Below are positions 1 through 12,803 of a stretch of 64,000 nucleotides of DNA, piece after piece. Within the stretch, counting starts at the first letter, position 1. Every line of letters starts with the position of its first letter. Source of the stretch: Isoetes taiwanensis. Lineage: Eukaryota; Streptophyta; Lycopodiopsida; Isoetales; Isoetaceae. Under the pieces are notes generated by a model. That model did no database searches. It had not been told where the DNA came from and saw only the letters and a list, made by a program, of their open reading frames with translations. The position numbers were made by a program, and so were the translations under genes. Where the stretch lies: NCBI GenBank assembly GCA_021234155.1, contig JAJEKV010000039.1, positions 4,010,745 to 4,074,744 on the forward strand, in the 5' to 3' direction.

Positions 1-879
1 CCTAAAGATAGAGAACCAATCTGGATAGATTTACCATGGGTCCTCTTCCACATGGATTAAATATAATGGAGCTAGTGGAGGTCTAGCAATGATCTGAAAA
101 ATATGAATAGTCGCTATTTTCATAATAGTCCTCCTAGAATGTGGCAGGCTGTTTATATGCATCTACAGCTCCTAGAGATACAGAACCAATCTGGCAATTT
201 CACAACTTTTAAACCTTAACATCCTAGTATTGAAAAGATCTTTGGCTATCTTCCTTGGTACAAGTATCCTTGAGTTAACATTTTTTCACTGAGCTGCACA
301 TGACTTGGAAGGGGATTATGGCCATAAATGGGAGAATAGCGTTTGACTCCAAGTGTGTGTTTCAGTCTAGAGACTTCTCACCATGACAAAATAATGGGTG
401 TGCTCTTCAGGGTCTAGTGGGTGGGATATCTTTGTGTTAAGCTCTATGAAGCTGCTGCATTCCCCTAGTTATTGCATGAGATGGGAAGAAGACTAAACCC
501 TCTAGTACTGGAACGGGCTAAAGAAAATGCTCATAATTTCTTGCAGAAATGAGGAAGAGGTTGAGGTAAAAGGGGTATTATTTTAATAAAGGCTTTCCTC
601 ATTATGCCTGTGTATTATTTTAATAGAGGCTTTCCTACCTGATCCATAAGGGATCCTTTCATAACACTGACAATTCTTCCTATTGTACTATGTTTAATTA
701 TTAATATTAATAAATCTAAATATCTTGCCTTTAAAAGAGGCAAAACTGTCAAGTCCCAACTGGCAGGCCTCTTTAAGGGTACCACTGTAGCAAAATCCCC
801 AAGAGATGCTCTGCTTTGCTACACTCTAAAGCACTTGTCTGAAACTGATCATAGATTGAACACTCATAGCCTCTGGTTT
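1..879. other. AT-rich 3' flank, no gene seen
   Basis: No convincing coding region is seen. Two small direct duplications are visible: the ~24 bp around positions 1-24 recurs at about 171-194, and a ~25 bp segment at 571-596 recurs at about 611-636. The right part is probably the 3' untranslated region and terminator of the desulfhydrase gene on the minus strand, but I cannot place a polyadenylation site with confidence. Confidence 0.5.
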
Positions 880-3800
880 TCAGAACTTGAAACGCTGCCA
901 TCTGCCTACTAATGGTTGCAGCTGTTGAACCTTATCGTACATCCCAAGCAGCCCTCCAGTGTGTATAAACAGAACTTTCTTACCCCGCCAATAGGATGAT
1001 TGGTCTGCCATATCCCTTAGCATGCCAACTAATGCTTTACCACTGTATGAAATGACAAAAAGAAGTGTTAAACAGGATGTGAGTAAATACATCTCCCGCA
1101 AGTTAAGAGGAAACCTGTAGACCGGATCGACTATTACACCTGTCGATTCTGAAATTTCTTTGACCAATCTTAATTCCTTTTCTGTGCTCAGAGCATAGCC
1201 TAGCCCTTTTGCCTGCTAAAAAGAATATCCTCGATTAGTATGAATGCCACTCATGACAGTTATTTAAACTTAAACTGGTTCCATCCCATACCAATTCTTA
1301 TATCTCTGTAAACAAACTTTCCTGAGCCTAATACACAAACTTGCTTCAGCATTCTCTACATGTATGTTATAACATATAATGCCGCCCTGGCGATGTGGCT
1401 GTTGTAAAAACGTAGTTATAGTCATCACAATCAGGGGACCACTAAATAAAACAAAGATACTGTCATATGATTCACCATCCCTTCATAATAGCAAGGAGAT
1501 TGTGCCAAAACTTGGTGTTGATTTTTCTGTGTGTCAGAAGGGGCATGCATGCTCAAGTAGACTGTTAAACTATGATGAAGCAAATGGAAACAGGTGTAAA
1601 AGCTTTGTCACAGTTTATTTTATACAAAAGATGTTAGATCTATTTCACATTGGGGGGGTTATAAATGACAATTTCTCTCTGCTTCAATGCCTGCCTAGAA
1701 GTTAACGATGACGAATGAATGCCTCCATCATGTCTCTGATGGGGAAACAAACAGGTTATAATCTCCAGTGCTACACAAATAGGTTGCACTAGATCTTTGA
1801 TCAAAATGCTTATAAACCCTCAGTTTTGCCACCAACTTCTGCTAAATATTGTTTGGTCAAGGTTTGGATTGCTGCTTTAGATTGGCCTAAGAATGTCCAC
1901 ATAATTTGTCATAATTTCTATAATTTTCGTTCTCCTCTGGAGGAAGTCGAACTCACATTTATCACCCGAACTATATCCCTTGAAGCAACATGAGCTTGAA
2001 GACCATCGAGGAGTCCTTGAACGTAATCATAAAAGTATTCTGGAGTATCACATACAGCATATGCATGTACCTAAAACACAGCTTCAAATATAAATGCATT
2101 TGACTCACTAAACAATCGGAAGTCAAAAGCTTTACTCACTCTAGATTCCATATTGCTTAGATGACATGCCAATGAGAGTCCTGCAGTAGTTCCTCCACTA
2201 TGAATCAGAAAAAAGAAAAAAAGAATAAAGAAAACATAAGCACGCATCGATTTTAAAACTGAATAAATAGGTTGTATTTCTGAACCTTCCACATGCCATA
2301 ACAATCTCATCAAACTCCGAAGTCCCGTCGACCTTTCCACTTTCTAATTGTTGCTCAATTTCGCTTCCTGCCTGGATGTAGCCCCTGATATTGAAAACAT
2401 AAGTGGAGGAAAGAGATGAAAGAAATAATATATAATCACAGAGATTACCAAGATCCAATTGCATTTGATCCTCCTACAGGAATAACATAGGGCCTCCTGC
2501 CTTGTTCTTTTAATCTTTGACAAAGCATATCCGCTAAAACCTGTAGCACAGACAGCAATATATGTCTTAACATCATAAAATCAAATATGATAGTGATTCT
2601 GTCTGAACTTGGTAAGTCTCTCGTTTTCTCCTTCTCTTGCAAGGAGAGCTATATTTCCTTGAGCTCACCCTTTTATATACTTTGTATATTACCCAAATTC
2701 TGTAAATGGGCTCCTTGATGCTCTCTTGCTCTTTTTCCTTTTAATGAAATTGATTTGGAGGGTTGCATAGTCTAACTATGTTTTACATTAAAAGTTGCAT
2801 GGCAAGTTACGTATATGCCTTCTGGTCACTTGAGAGCTAAAATACTACCATTGATTCTTTGTTCGTGGAATGCACAACACAACAGTGAATGGGGAGCGAT
2901 TGAATTATATGTCTATCTTTATACTGATTGTCTTAAACTGGCATTCAGTCCTACTGAGAAAACTGGCATAATTAAATTTCAAAGTTTCTAGAATGACATA
3001 CCACACTACCAAATTCTTCATACTCCTCCTTCGTAACCAGCTCAATGTGGGCTCCAACAAGACGTTCCACAAGGAGGTTACCCACTAATCCAGGATCATC
3101 GTCTGCTAAAGCCTAATACATCCAGAAGATTGTCCATGCATACTCACAGTTACAGTTTGAATAAGGAAGGTTCATCCCCAGCATTGCTCGAACAAGCTAA
3201 AACATAGAAACCACCACTTGCCTTATTTGTCCTTAGAATCAGGTAACAGTCAAGATTTAGATATCGAGCTGCCACTGCAGTTGCTCTACAATGATTGCTT
3301 TGTATTCCACCAACTGTGATTACACAATCGGCATCCTGTCCTACTGCATCAGCCAACAGGAACTCCAACTTTCTTACTTTGTTCCCACTCAACTGCATAC
3401 CTGTCAAATCATCCCTCTGTTCTTCCACGGAATTAGTGCCAAAACGTCAAGCCAGGTATCATCCACAGAACTCACTGATGGAACATGCTAGACTTAACCT
3501 GCACCAGCAGGAGTAGTATGATGCAATGCAGCCAATCAAAAACCTCATTCAGCAAAAAGTCCTTGTGAATGACATGCTAATACTCCTTTGATTGTTCATA
3601 ATGGTCCTTCCATAACTTGCTTCCACTTTGTTTTAACTCCATTTGTACTATCAAATAGAACAAAAATGGAATAAATTGTGTCTGAAAAGAAAAGAGATAA
3701 AGAAAGTGACCTTTATCCAAACTTCAGTTCCAGAAGGAAGCCCTGGCAATTTCCATTTATGTATTGGTGTCGGAAGCTGCAAATCATTCAAAATTATCAA

Positions 3801-5044
3801 GTTAAGCCTGAACAGAAGAAATAAAACAAGAATATAGACTTCAAAATGTTGTCCAAAGATAGAACTTAGCATTCTTTATTGTTGGTTCAGGAGGCCAAGA
3901 GATTTTAGCCAACATAGAAAGACAACAAAATTCAATGAACCCCTAATTGACAAATTAGGATGCCTGACGCTTAGCGCCCAAAGAAGCGCTGCTACTTCAG
4001 AAGAATTACTAGCATTGCTTTCAGATTCCAGTAATATTCAATAAAGATGCACCAGAATGCATATAGTTGCAAGGTCAACAACTAAGTTTTGCTCTCGAGT
4101 TTTTGACTAAATTTATCGCAACAATTTGAAGCCCAACGAGTATCAAATACTTTCTTGTATATACAATCAGCCAGATGAATTGAAATATGGAAATTTAAAA
4201 TGATATGGCACAAGCAAAAGTTGCAGCATCAGCAACTTCAGAGACACATTTTTCTGATGCAATCACTGTTGAAGCATCAGGAGCCAGAAACATGATAATT
4301 TAAGATCGTAGTAAGCAACACGCTACACACCATATAATTCCCTACCATCATCATAATAGCACACACATTACTTGTGTTGTCATCATTTTCCCTGCTTTGA
4401 GGCACTGCTCCACTACCATGACAGTCTAACAACCCAAATGTTTCCGAAAACTTCCTCTTTCCACCCTATTAACTACTGATTATTGGCTCCTCAAACTTCA
4501 TAGGTTTTTCTCCTTAGAGAACAAGGAAAACAATGACAAAACAAGTAACGCATTTGCTATTTGTGAGATGGTGGGGATCTTGTATGGTATGTAGCTTTGC
4601 AACTCCCTTAACACAACACGTGCTGATAATGTTAGTAAACCATATAGCTTCCTGCAAAAATGAGACACTATACAGCTCATTCTTGCATGCAAAATTTAAA
4701 GGAACCAATGATGATCCTTCTTCTTTGGCTGTAACATCATCCTTGTTGACGTCACAATGGGAACTTGGGTATATTGATTTACTAGGAGTTTGCAGAGATG
4801 AGATGAAAGGAAATGGAATAATATAAGTGAAAGATAAAAAGGAGAGGAATACCTGGGCAAGGCCGTAGATGTGTGATGGAATAGGGGATAAATGACAAGC
4901 CCAAGAAGGAGGCACGTATGGAGAACTGGTTAATGTAAGCGGCCTCTCTACCTGCTGAAGCTGTCCGTCCATAGCATTTACTGTAAAACCAACACTCTGA
5001 GGGGCGATGGAGGCAGGCATCGCCATAGACACAAGTATTTTCAA
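880..5044 (-). CDS. D-CDES: D-cysteine desulfhydrase (ACC-deaminase-like PLP enzyme), 10 exons
   Basis: PLP-dependent fold-type II enzyme of the plant D-cysteine desulfhydrase family; members convert D-cysteine to pyruvate, H2S and ammonia. Exons on the minus strand: 5044-4853, 3776-3711, 3416-3222, 3112-3002, 2540-2449, 2384-2286, 2197-2140, 2070-1957, 1212-1115, 1042-880. They join in frame to 395 codons plus stop, close to family length. Lys99 in [10 protein letters not shown] is the expected PLP lysine, GGIQSNH (about 122-128) is the substrate-binding loop, SGGTTAG is the phosphate loop, and ILFIHTGG-like [14 protein letters not shown] closes the C-terminus. All introns are GT-AG except intron 3, which uses a GC donor in a strong AAG|GCAAGT context. 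The last intron is only 72 bp. The first ATG at 5044 was chosen; ATGs a few codons downstream are possible, so an organelle signal is uncertain. It appears intact. The alternative, a true ACC deaminase, is less likely because plant members of this clade mostly act on D-cysteine. Confidence 0.95.
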
Positions 5045-5335
5045 GGAAGCTAAATATTGGATTATTTATTTAAGAAAATTCCAAATAGAATAGAAACAGA
5101 GTATTTGGCCCAAATGGCAATAACTTTCTTGTGATCAACTAATCAAAAAATAACATAAATCATCATAACTTGTGAATTTCGACTCCAATTTAGATGAATT
5201 TGATCTTATTTGAAAGATCTTATTCTAACCTATAATGTTCGTGAAGACAACTTTTGAATTTGAGGAGCAACAAAAACTCTATTACCATTTTTAGCAGGTT
5301 GCCTAACCCGAGGTGCACACGCAATTCTAGCTTTG

Positions 5336-5355
5336 CCACGTGTCCTACCACGTCA
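5336..5355. promoter_or_regulatory. G-box/ABRE-like pair upstream of the desulfhydrase
   Basis: CCACGTGTCC at 5336-5345 is a canonical G-box with an ABRE-type ACGTGTC core. A second ACGT core (CACGTCA) follows at 5349-5355. The pair lies about 290 bp upstream of the desulfhydrase start codon. Such pairs bind bZIP or bHLH factors in plants. The position fits a promoter role, but function is inferred only. Confidence 0.35.
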
Positions 5356-5569
5356 ACTTATTTTCATCTCAACCATTAGATCTCTTAATGTCGCATCGGA
5401 CGGCCATGGAAATGAGAAAGTCCTTGAAAATTACTTTTCCCCTTCTCCGACCATCCCGATTTCCTCATCTGCTTCTGCGTTGGCTCAGCATTCTGGCTAC
5501 TCGACATCTTTTGGGTTTTCTTTTGGGCTTTTCACCTGGACCTCCGTCGGCGGGATTCTCTAAGCAATC

Positions 5570-5884
5570 CTTATGGAACAAAAGCGGTATGCATTCAGAG
5601 GTTGACCTTTTATTCATAACAATTTATGGGTTTGCCCCTGATTCAGGCAGGAATATATCCAATTAGACACTGAAGTAATTTACAATGAAGCTGTAGTTGA
5701 AGAGAGAGACCAAGGTATAAGAGAGATACAACAGCAAATAGAAGAAGTTAATGATTTTTTTAACGGCCTAACCCCATGTCACCAGCTAAGAAACATAGGC
5801 CAAGGCATAAAACGTAGTGCTACAAATTTAATCCAAGGCTCAGCCACTGGCAAAGTTGCTTGGTTTGTAAAACTAAGTTACTAG
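5570..5884 (+). pseudogene. Syntaxin (SYP2-type Qa-SNARE) fragment
   Basis: Two exon pieces, the first ending at 5586 (…MEQKR) and the second starting at 5647 (QEYIQLDTEV…), are joined by a 60 bp GT-AG intron with the codon split as CG|G. The reading EVIYNEAVVEERDQGI then IREIQQQIEEVND is the conserved start of a plant vacuolar/prevacuolar syntaxin SNARE helix. A weaker part, IGQGIKRSATNLIQGSA, matches the end of that helix. The central layer region is altered (NDFFNGLTPCHQ), a stop precedes the first piece in frame, and a stop at 5882 removes the C-terminal membrane anchor. The N-terminal Habc domain is absent. This is a dead fragment, perhaps a duplicated or captured piece, not a working SNARE. 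Confidence 0.7.
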
Positions 5885-6079
5885 GAATGAAAGCTGTTCA
5901 ATATAGCTGGTTATTGTTCACAATTCATCTTCCTTCACTATAAGCGGCATTGAATCTTTAAGGAAACTTGCATAAAATCACAAGACCCCTTATAACATGC
6001 ACTGCTATGAAGAACTACCAGCAAAGTTGCCCGTTGTAAAACTGACATTCTAGGAATCAAAGCTGTTCAATATAAAATA
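5845..6079 (+). repeat. Degenerate direct repeat, two ~60 bp units
   Basis: The segment at about 5845-5905 (from ACTGGCAAAGTTGC to GTTCAATATA) recurs with changes at about 6020-6079. The first unit overlaps the end of the syntaxin fragment, so part of that fragment was duplicated locally. Confidence 0.5.
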
Positions 6080-6304
6080 TTAGATAAATTTTTTGTAATT
6101 TAAGCCTATGACCTAGACATACATAGATTAGATTGATAGCAATTACAAACATTGATAAAAAAACAAAAATCTACTCGTATCATTATCTCTGCTTCTTTTC
6201 CATCTGCTTCTAATGGGCCTCTACCTGCCTCTAATGGGTCTCTACTGCATTTAATATCATGTTGCAAAACAATAAGAAAGAATTAATCTCTTTATCTTAA
6301 TGAA

Positions 6305-7190
6305 TTGCAAGCACAAAGTGATCATATAGATGTTCAATTGCCTTCTGAGGGTGTTTTCTATGAGGATGAATGTTCAAATGCTTTTATACATGCTGGCCTA
6401 TCAATTGTTGATATTGATCACAATGTGCATTTGCAGGGTATTCAAAATTTTGTGTCTCATGCACTTGTCTGCCATTTTACTGGGCAATTTCTTGATTTCA
6501 AAAGAATTTGATGGCTAAAACATCATCTTCAGAGATTGCCTCTTTTTAATTATGCATCTTTGAAGGTATTAGATAAAGATACTAAAATGTTTTCTAGTCA
6601 TGTTTGACTCATCAGAGCAGTTGACAAGGTTGTGGAACATGGCATGGATCCTCTTTGGGGACATTATCTTCCTTACGAAGTTTATTCTCCTGGATTTCTG
6701 CCGAATAAATCTGGTGCATTGCACATGCTTTGTTGGTTTGCATTGGAAGATTTTTCACTTGAAATGTAAATTCTTGATTTTATGACTGCTACTGCAAATG
6801 GACTGGGTGTGCATCTTATCCATCTATTGTTAATGGTCCTTGAATTTATGTGTCCCTTTCCACTTGTGTTTCTATTCCTCGTCAGTGGTGGTTATGAGCA
6901 GTCCTCTGATCTTCAAATACAAATAGATCTAGGCAGACTCTTGTATCTTCCTCCCCAATTGCTTCTACACCATGTCAGATAGCATCTTCTTCGGTTGCAC
7001 ATCCTATTGTGTCATCTTCTTATGTGTCTCCTATTGCACCAGTCAAATCACCAGTATCACCATCTCTTGTGTCTTCTCCTCAAGCTGCTTTTGCACCACT
7101 GCTTGCTTCTAGTGCATCTGCCTCTCGGATTACGTCATCGATCCCCTTTAGTGAGGAGCAACATTTTCACTTTCAAGGTCTTGCTTGAAA
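6305..7190 (+). pseudogene. LINE ORF1 remnant (DUF4283-like)
   Basis: Read over several frames, this stretch matches the plant LINE ORF1 domain DUF4283. FVSHALVCHFTGQFLDFKRI resembles the ALVGKF…L opening of the domain. EVYSPGFLPNKSGALHML with CWFALEDFSLEM resembles its W-x-P-x-F…VWVRLPDLPLE tail. A Ser/Pro/Ala-rich stretch follows (about 6970-7160), as in the variable part of such ORF1 proteins. Frameshifts and stops occur at about 6511, 6605 and 6770, so it is dead. No reverse transcriptase follows directly. Confidence 0.55.
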
Positions 7191-7569
7191 ACAGGAACTT
7201 CTGGAAGAAGGATCATCTTCCCCACTTATAACCGCAAGAATAGTTCAGCTCCTCTGATTCATCCGGTAGCTTCGGTATCTACTACTATTGTTACAGTGGA
7301 TGTCCCTCTACATTATCCAATGGCATTCAGATACCAGAAGACAAATGCACTTGCTCTTCATGATTCTATGGATGTGGAACTTTGGTCTGGTTAAGTTTAT
7401 CTGTATTGAAGATATATGTATATTATTCTTCCCTTTCTTGTGAATGTTTCGAGCACATCAAATACCATGCCATGTATGTATGGAATTAGGATGCAATGGA
7501 ATTATTTTGGCTCAGGCTATGGGAAATGAGAACATGATGGGCAAGCCGCTTTGGAGAAAAGCTTCCGTG

Positions 7570-8149
7570 CAGATGAGCAAATGAAAGAGAATAGTTTCGA
7601 TTTTGGGTGCCAACACTGCTTGCAGTTTGCTCAGACAAAAGAAGTGCAAATTGGACAGAGTCATATGGAAGGTCATGACAGAACACATTAACAGGGACCC
7701 TCGTTCAAGTTGCGAGACATTGCCTGGTACTCTAGCTATACATTGTGTGTTTGCTATTAATTCAGCTGACCCAATGCTTTGTCATGTATAGATCCCTGTC
7801 ATGTTTTTGCAATGGTTGCTTAAATTTCAGATGGAGAAAATGTGAGAATCTCCAGCATTGTGATGCGTGGAAGCTGCATAAAATGGAGTCTAATTCGGCC
7901 CAGGTTGATGAAGAAGAAGAGCTAGTTGGTCTATATGCAGCTGATGAGCAAGAACTATCCAAAGTACTCCAAATTGGAGATATATTTGCATCTTTTGCTG
8001 CTCTAAGGAATCATGAAAATGTTCCATACTTCGTTATCCTATGCATGAAAGAGATGCATATTCTTCAGGAAGACGTGGTTGACGACTATGGAAATAGAAT
8101 GCTTGCTGGCGATAGGGTTATAGCTGGTCATTACTATCAACTACTGTAA
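7570..8149 (+). pseudogene. Unrecognised coding-looking block
   Basis: A good acceptor (TTTCAG, ending at 7830) is followed by about 105 open codons. They contain a short acidic stretch (QVDEEEELVG), then LQIGDIFASFAALRN, PYFVILCMKEMHIL and GDRVIAGHYYQLL. An upstream piece reads FDFGCQHCLQFAQTKEV in another frame. The spacing of hydrophobic and aromatic residues, an acidic linker and a final G-D-x-V-x-x-G-x-YY motif look like a small beta-rich domain. I do not recognise the family. It lies next to LINE ORF1 debris, so it may be transposon-derived rather than a host gene. Confidence 0.35.
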
Positions 8150-10744
8150 GGCACAAACCACAAGTACAAGTTATTGAATAACAAAATAATATTGGTACCA
8201 GCTGAGTCTGTAATTGGAGCAGTTCACCATGCAGCAGGTCAAGCATAAGTTGAAGGGGGTGCATACAACATACATGATCATACGAGAGGTCATAGTTTCC
8301 AATTAGTTGATCATCTGCTACCAGGGTCCTATGTATTTGTTTTTGCCAAAACATTATAGATATCAAACACTATCAATCTTTTTCTGTACACCTGCTATGA
8401 AAGAACAGGCAATTTATCAATAAAGTATGGTCGAGTTGAATAAAAATAGATTTTATTCATCAAAATTCAGTGAAAAAATATGTCTTTTACAATCGAATAG
8501 TGTTTCGCAGTGGCAATGGGGATGGGCTTTCTCAGCCATAGTTACTAGTACCAGTTGGTCTAATGGTTTCGGGTGCGATGTGAATGTGGTCTAACTCCTG
8601 AAGTAGTGTTCGGATGAGAACACCACGATGATCCTCCGCATACTTTGGCAAGAACCAATTTCGGGTAATCTGCAAATATGACAACCATACTTAGATATTG
8701 GAAACCATTTATTTGCAAGCCAAAAAAATATGAAGCACTCACATTGTGGCATATATATCCACATGTGGGTTGGTAAATTTTCCACCATCCATGTCCAACA
8801 CATTTTGCTCAAATAGACAGCACTACATTTCAGGCAAAGGTCCAGGAAAGATCCTTGCCTTCTTCAGCTTCATCATTCGGTTTAGCAGAACATCATATGG
8901 CCTTATTCAAGACTGCAGTCTTGGTTCAGTGATCAGTACATTTATAATTTGTCTACATTCGTCTATTATTATCCATAATTTTTTATAGTTTTTAACTGAG
9001 ATACTAAATGTAAATAAAAAAAAAGTAAAATATGTAGATCAAGTTACATGTAGAGCTCTCTTCCATGCTATACTGATTCTGTTTTCTCGGAGTCAACATC
9101 CATTTTCTTTCCTTCTTCTTCGATTTCTTACTTTCCAGATTTTTCTCAAGTTCTGACCCCTTAGATTTCTCATTGTCATTAATTTCAACCTCTTTTACTG
9201 TTAGCAGCAATAGTTGCCACAACGTCAAGAGGATCTCCTGCCTATCTTTATGCTCAGAAGATTCTTCTTGATTAAGACTAGTAAACATGGATGTCATGGG
9301 CATCTCAATTGTTGTACCCTGGAATAAAATGCTTTCATACCTGTTGCTGCTAGTTTTTTCTTTGTTTGCACTTTAAGAATTCTGGAGGCTACTCCTTTTT
9401 GCTTGCGTTTTTCATTCTCACCAACAATCATTGATAACAGGAAAATGCTTAGCTGCTAATTTATCATTGCGATCTGCTTATTTCACTTCCTGCAGACCTT
9501 TTATTTTGTAGCATGGTATCCTTCACAATGGCATGGCTTGCTCTGGGTTTCCAATGGCAAGTTCAAAAAAGAAGTGTAGCCTTTCATCCCGAACAGTTTT
9601 AATTGCTAAAGCCCTCCTTTGCACATGACGGAAATCTTGAACCTAATCATATATAAATCTAAAAATTTCATCAATCTTATGCTTCATTTTCTTTGTCACA
9701 TTTCCGATATTGCAATCTTCTTGTGCCATTTCTGTTCCTTCATCGTTCATCATGGTTCTTGTGTGGTTTAATGTCTACTGGGGGAATTCCAACAAGGAGG
9801 AGGAAAATCCTGGAGCTAGGCAAAGTTTTAGCCAGAAAGTGGGAAATCCTCCTAACGTACAGGCATTTCTTGGAGTGGTTAGAGCAGTGGGAATGAAATC
9901 TAGTTCATGATTGCGTTTTACTTGACATGGCAAGTAGTTCCAAAAAAAAAGATTCCTTAATAGTGTTATTATGTACATATCGAAAAAATGGTTACGTATT
10001 TGAAATGTGATACATCTCTTACTCTACATTTGACCAGATGTAGGACACCCTAGCATTCTTTTACCCTCCATCACTTAGCTCTTCTGTCTGCCTGTCTTAC
10101 AAGAGCTCCATTTACTCCGCAACAAATCCTTGGTAAGTCATTGTCAAATAAGTTTATTCAATTTCACGGCATGTGCCCCATCATCAAAGGCATGTGCGCT
10201 TTCAGCTATTATATTTAGTACAACAATGCACAAGACAATATCATGGTTGGGTCGATATTTCTTTCTGTGGTGTATTCTTATAATGCTATGTGGCATCGCC
10301 AATACAACAAAATGCTAATCGGGTAGAAAAATTCCTTGCTACCTATTGATCCGGTCAACAAAATAAAAAAAATCTGTGATGATTCTTGTTCCGAGACTTC
10401 TATAGCAAGTAAAGTCTGACCTGGTCTGTGATTCACCAGTTTGCAGTTCCCAGCTAACGCCGGTCGCTGTCAAACTGAGAATCACGTCTCTGAGAGCTTA
10501 TCCTTATACAATAAGATACTAATGAATGGCAACTCGAGGCAAAAAAAATCAAGTCGAATAACGTGTGGCCGGTGTTGGGAAAACTTTTTTTCCGTCTAGG
10601 AAAAAAAACTACTGAGTCTCAGAGCATTCGAAATTTATAAGATTTATCTGGAAGCTTCCTATATCTAATATCCAAACTGGAATATGCAGTAGAATCTGTA
10701 TAGTTTTCTTTTTAGTGTATTCCATGTTCAAAGCACTTTCACTT
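8150..10744. other. No gene recognised
   Basis: Only short open frames. A Lys/Glu-rich minus-strand frame at 9004-9303 has low complexity and no splice context I can support. Nothing else recognisable was found. Confidence 0.4.
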
Positions 10745-11795
10745 ACTCCATCGATCCGAGCCATCAGATCGAGATTCTAAATGCTTTCTCTAGTAGGAAG
10801 ATCGCTATTTTAGGCGAGGTTCTTCATCAACGTCTAATCGACGCTTCCTCGTCTCTCTCAGCAGTACCTTATTTTCTATTCTTTGAAACCATGCAGGGGA
10901 GGGACTTCTCCCTGCTTGGATTGGCAAATTTGGCATTTCTTTCCATATTGTGGCATGTTCTTCCCCGGCCTTGCCTCTTCTTTGGTCATAATCCTTTGAC
11001 CTTCGCCCTCGATCCCATTTTGATAAGTATCAGGAGGTTTTTGTCGTTTTTGTGCAAGCTCCATTCTAGAATCCCATCGACTGAGCCATTGGATCGAGAT
11101 TCTAGAGGGGGTGAGCATGCATGTCTCGCTTGCATGCATTGCATGCTTTCTCTCATTGGGAGATCGCTATTTTAGGCGAGGTTCTTCATCAATGTCTCAT
11201 CGACGCTTTCTCGTCTCGCTCAACAATATCTTATTCTCTATTCTTTGAAATCCACCCTCCCCCCTTAATTGTTTCATATATTTATCGCCTGGTACGCATG
11301 ACCAGCCCCTCTATTCGAAGAGATTTTCTTTTGGTCGCATGGCACGTGTGATCAGCCCCTCCACTTTGAGAGGTTTGTTGTTTCATATTTGTTCTAGTGT
11401 TAATGATGTGCAGGTACAGTTGGCAAGCGGCAACAACCTCAACTTCTCCATTTGTGGGTTTTTTAGGAGCAATTTCTCAACCTTACATTTGTCCAAGACC
11501 CTTGCCGAAAGGCTTATTATCACTAGGGTATTTCTGCGAAAACTGAAAGGTCGGGGTTTTTTTAATCCCAATGATAAGATTTCAGCAGGTACATAAACCA
11601 CACATCTATTAGCATTGTATTTTCTGGGGTCCAAGTTGTATAATTAGATATTCTCTTTATTTTTCTTTGTGGGTAGTTCGCATATGTGCGGCTACCCACT
11701 ATCCACTATTGTAGAAAATCTGCTAAGATAAATGAGAAGCCTATCTATGAGAGGTTTTTGTCATTTTCATGTGAGCCCCATTCTAGAATACTGTT
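10745..11795 (+). repeat. ~1 kb interspersed repeat, left copy
   Basis: Matches the reverse complement of about 14315-15205 along its length, with indels. Shared landmarks in order: TTTTAGGCGAGGTTCTTCAT, a run near GCAGTACC, a palindromic TTCTAGAAT junction, the same TTTTAGGCGAGG block again, AGCCCCTCCAC, a GC-rich hairpin block (about 11517-11580), TCGCATATGTGCGGCTACCC, and a final CATTCTAGAAT. The repeated block near the junction suggests a head-to-tail dimer. The hairpin block resembles the hairpin in the LINE 3' ends elsewhere in this window. No coding capacity is seen. Confidence 0.75.
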
Positions 11796-11849
11796 ATAAT
11801 ACTCAATGCAAATCTCACATAATTTAAACTATTGAATTAGAGGATGAGG

Positions 11850-12803
11850 ATTTGAATGCTAATAACATCAAACTATTCCCATTACTCAGAAGGATCAGAC
11901 AGTGGACACTGCAAAAATCTGACCAACTATTAATCTCTATTCCTCTACCCATGAGGATCCCCTACCAAGAAGCAGCAGCCCCTTGCAACTGAATAGCAGC
12001 ATGCAGCACCCTGGTTGCATCTCCCTTCTTGGTTGCTCGAAAATAGGTCTTTAACCAGTTAAGCCATTGAATGGCTTGTTCTGCTGACTAATGCCACAAA
12101 ATTCAAGATGATCCCTCTTTTTTAGCCTCTTAACCTTCTCAAGGGATAAGTTTGCCAGGACTTCTACTCCCTCATTGGGATTTGCATCCATCGTCCTAGC
12201 CATAGTCCCTTGAGCTTGGCTAGTCTGGTTTGCAATAGCAGTTGGGTTTACATGAGAGGGGTTTGTTGGGTTAAGACCTTTTCCTGGGCTGCTTGAGCCT
12301 GGTTAACTCGGGCTCTCTGAGCCTGATTAGGTCCCCCATTGGCATTGATGCCCCCCTAGGCCTCTTGCCAATAATCGGGCTATGGTATCAAATAACTTCT
12401 TCTCTCTTTGAGTTGTAAGCTCTTGCGCAATTTGATTAGTATGTGCTTGCTCAATTTTTGTTTCTGCAACATGCCTCATCAATTCACGGATTCTTGCTTT
12501 GGCATAATCCAATTCCCCTTGAAAGTTGAAGGGATCAGAATCTTCTAACTTTTCCGGTGTGAATGGGGAATCCTGAACTGCAAGTTCTTCTTCTTGATCA
12601 TGCACTTGTTGATTATCTAATCCTTCCTGACGAAATTTGGAGGTGAGTTCATCTAATTCCCTCACTTCTTCTTCCTACGTAGGAGCAAGACCATCAAGAA
12701 GGTCTTCTCCTTCTTCTGGGATAAGGGAAGCCAGGCCCATGAGGGGATCTTCTGTCATAATTTTCCTCTCCATATCAGCCTCAAACTCAGGCTCTGATAT
12801 CAA
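11850..12803 (-). pseudogene. Ty3-type gag fragment with primer-binding site
   Basis: Read on the minus strand from an initiator-Met-type primer site (TGATATCAGAGC, 12791-12802) just inside the LTR. An acidic N-terminal part follows, then a coiled-coil-like stretch with FQGELDYAKARIRELMRHVAET and many Gln/Glu (12665-12327). Next comes an Asn/Gln/Thr-rich linker, and then a capsid-like stretch: QWLNWLKTYFRATKKGDA, AAIQLQGAAASW, LMGRGIEINSWSDF. These are typical of Ty3 retrotransposon Gag. In-frame stops (one after AAASW) and frame changes occur, and pol is absent, so this is a truncated dead element. Confidence 0.65.
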
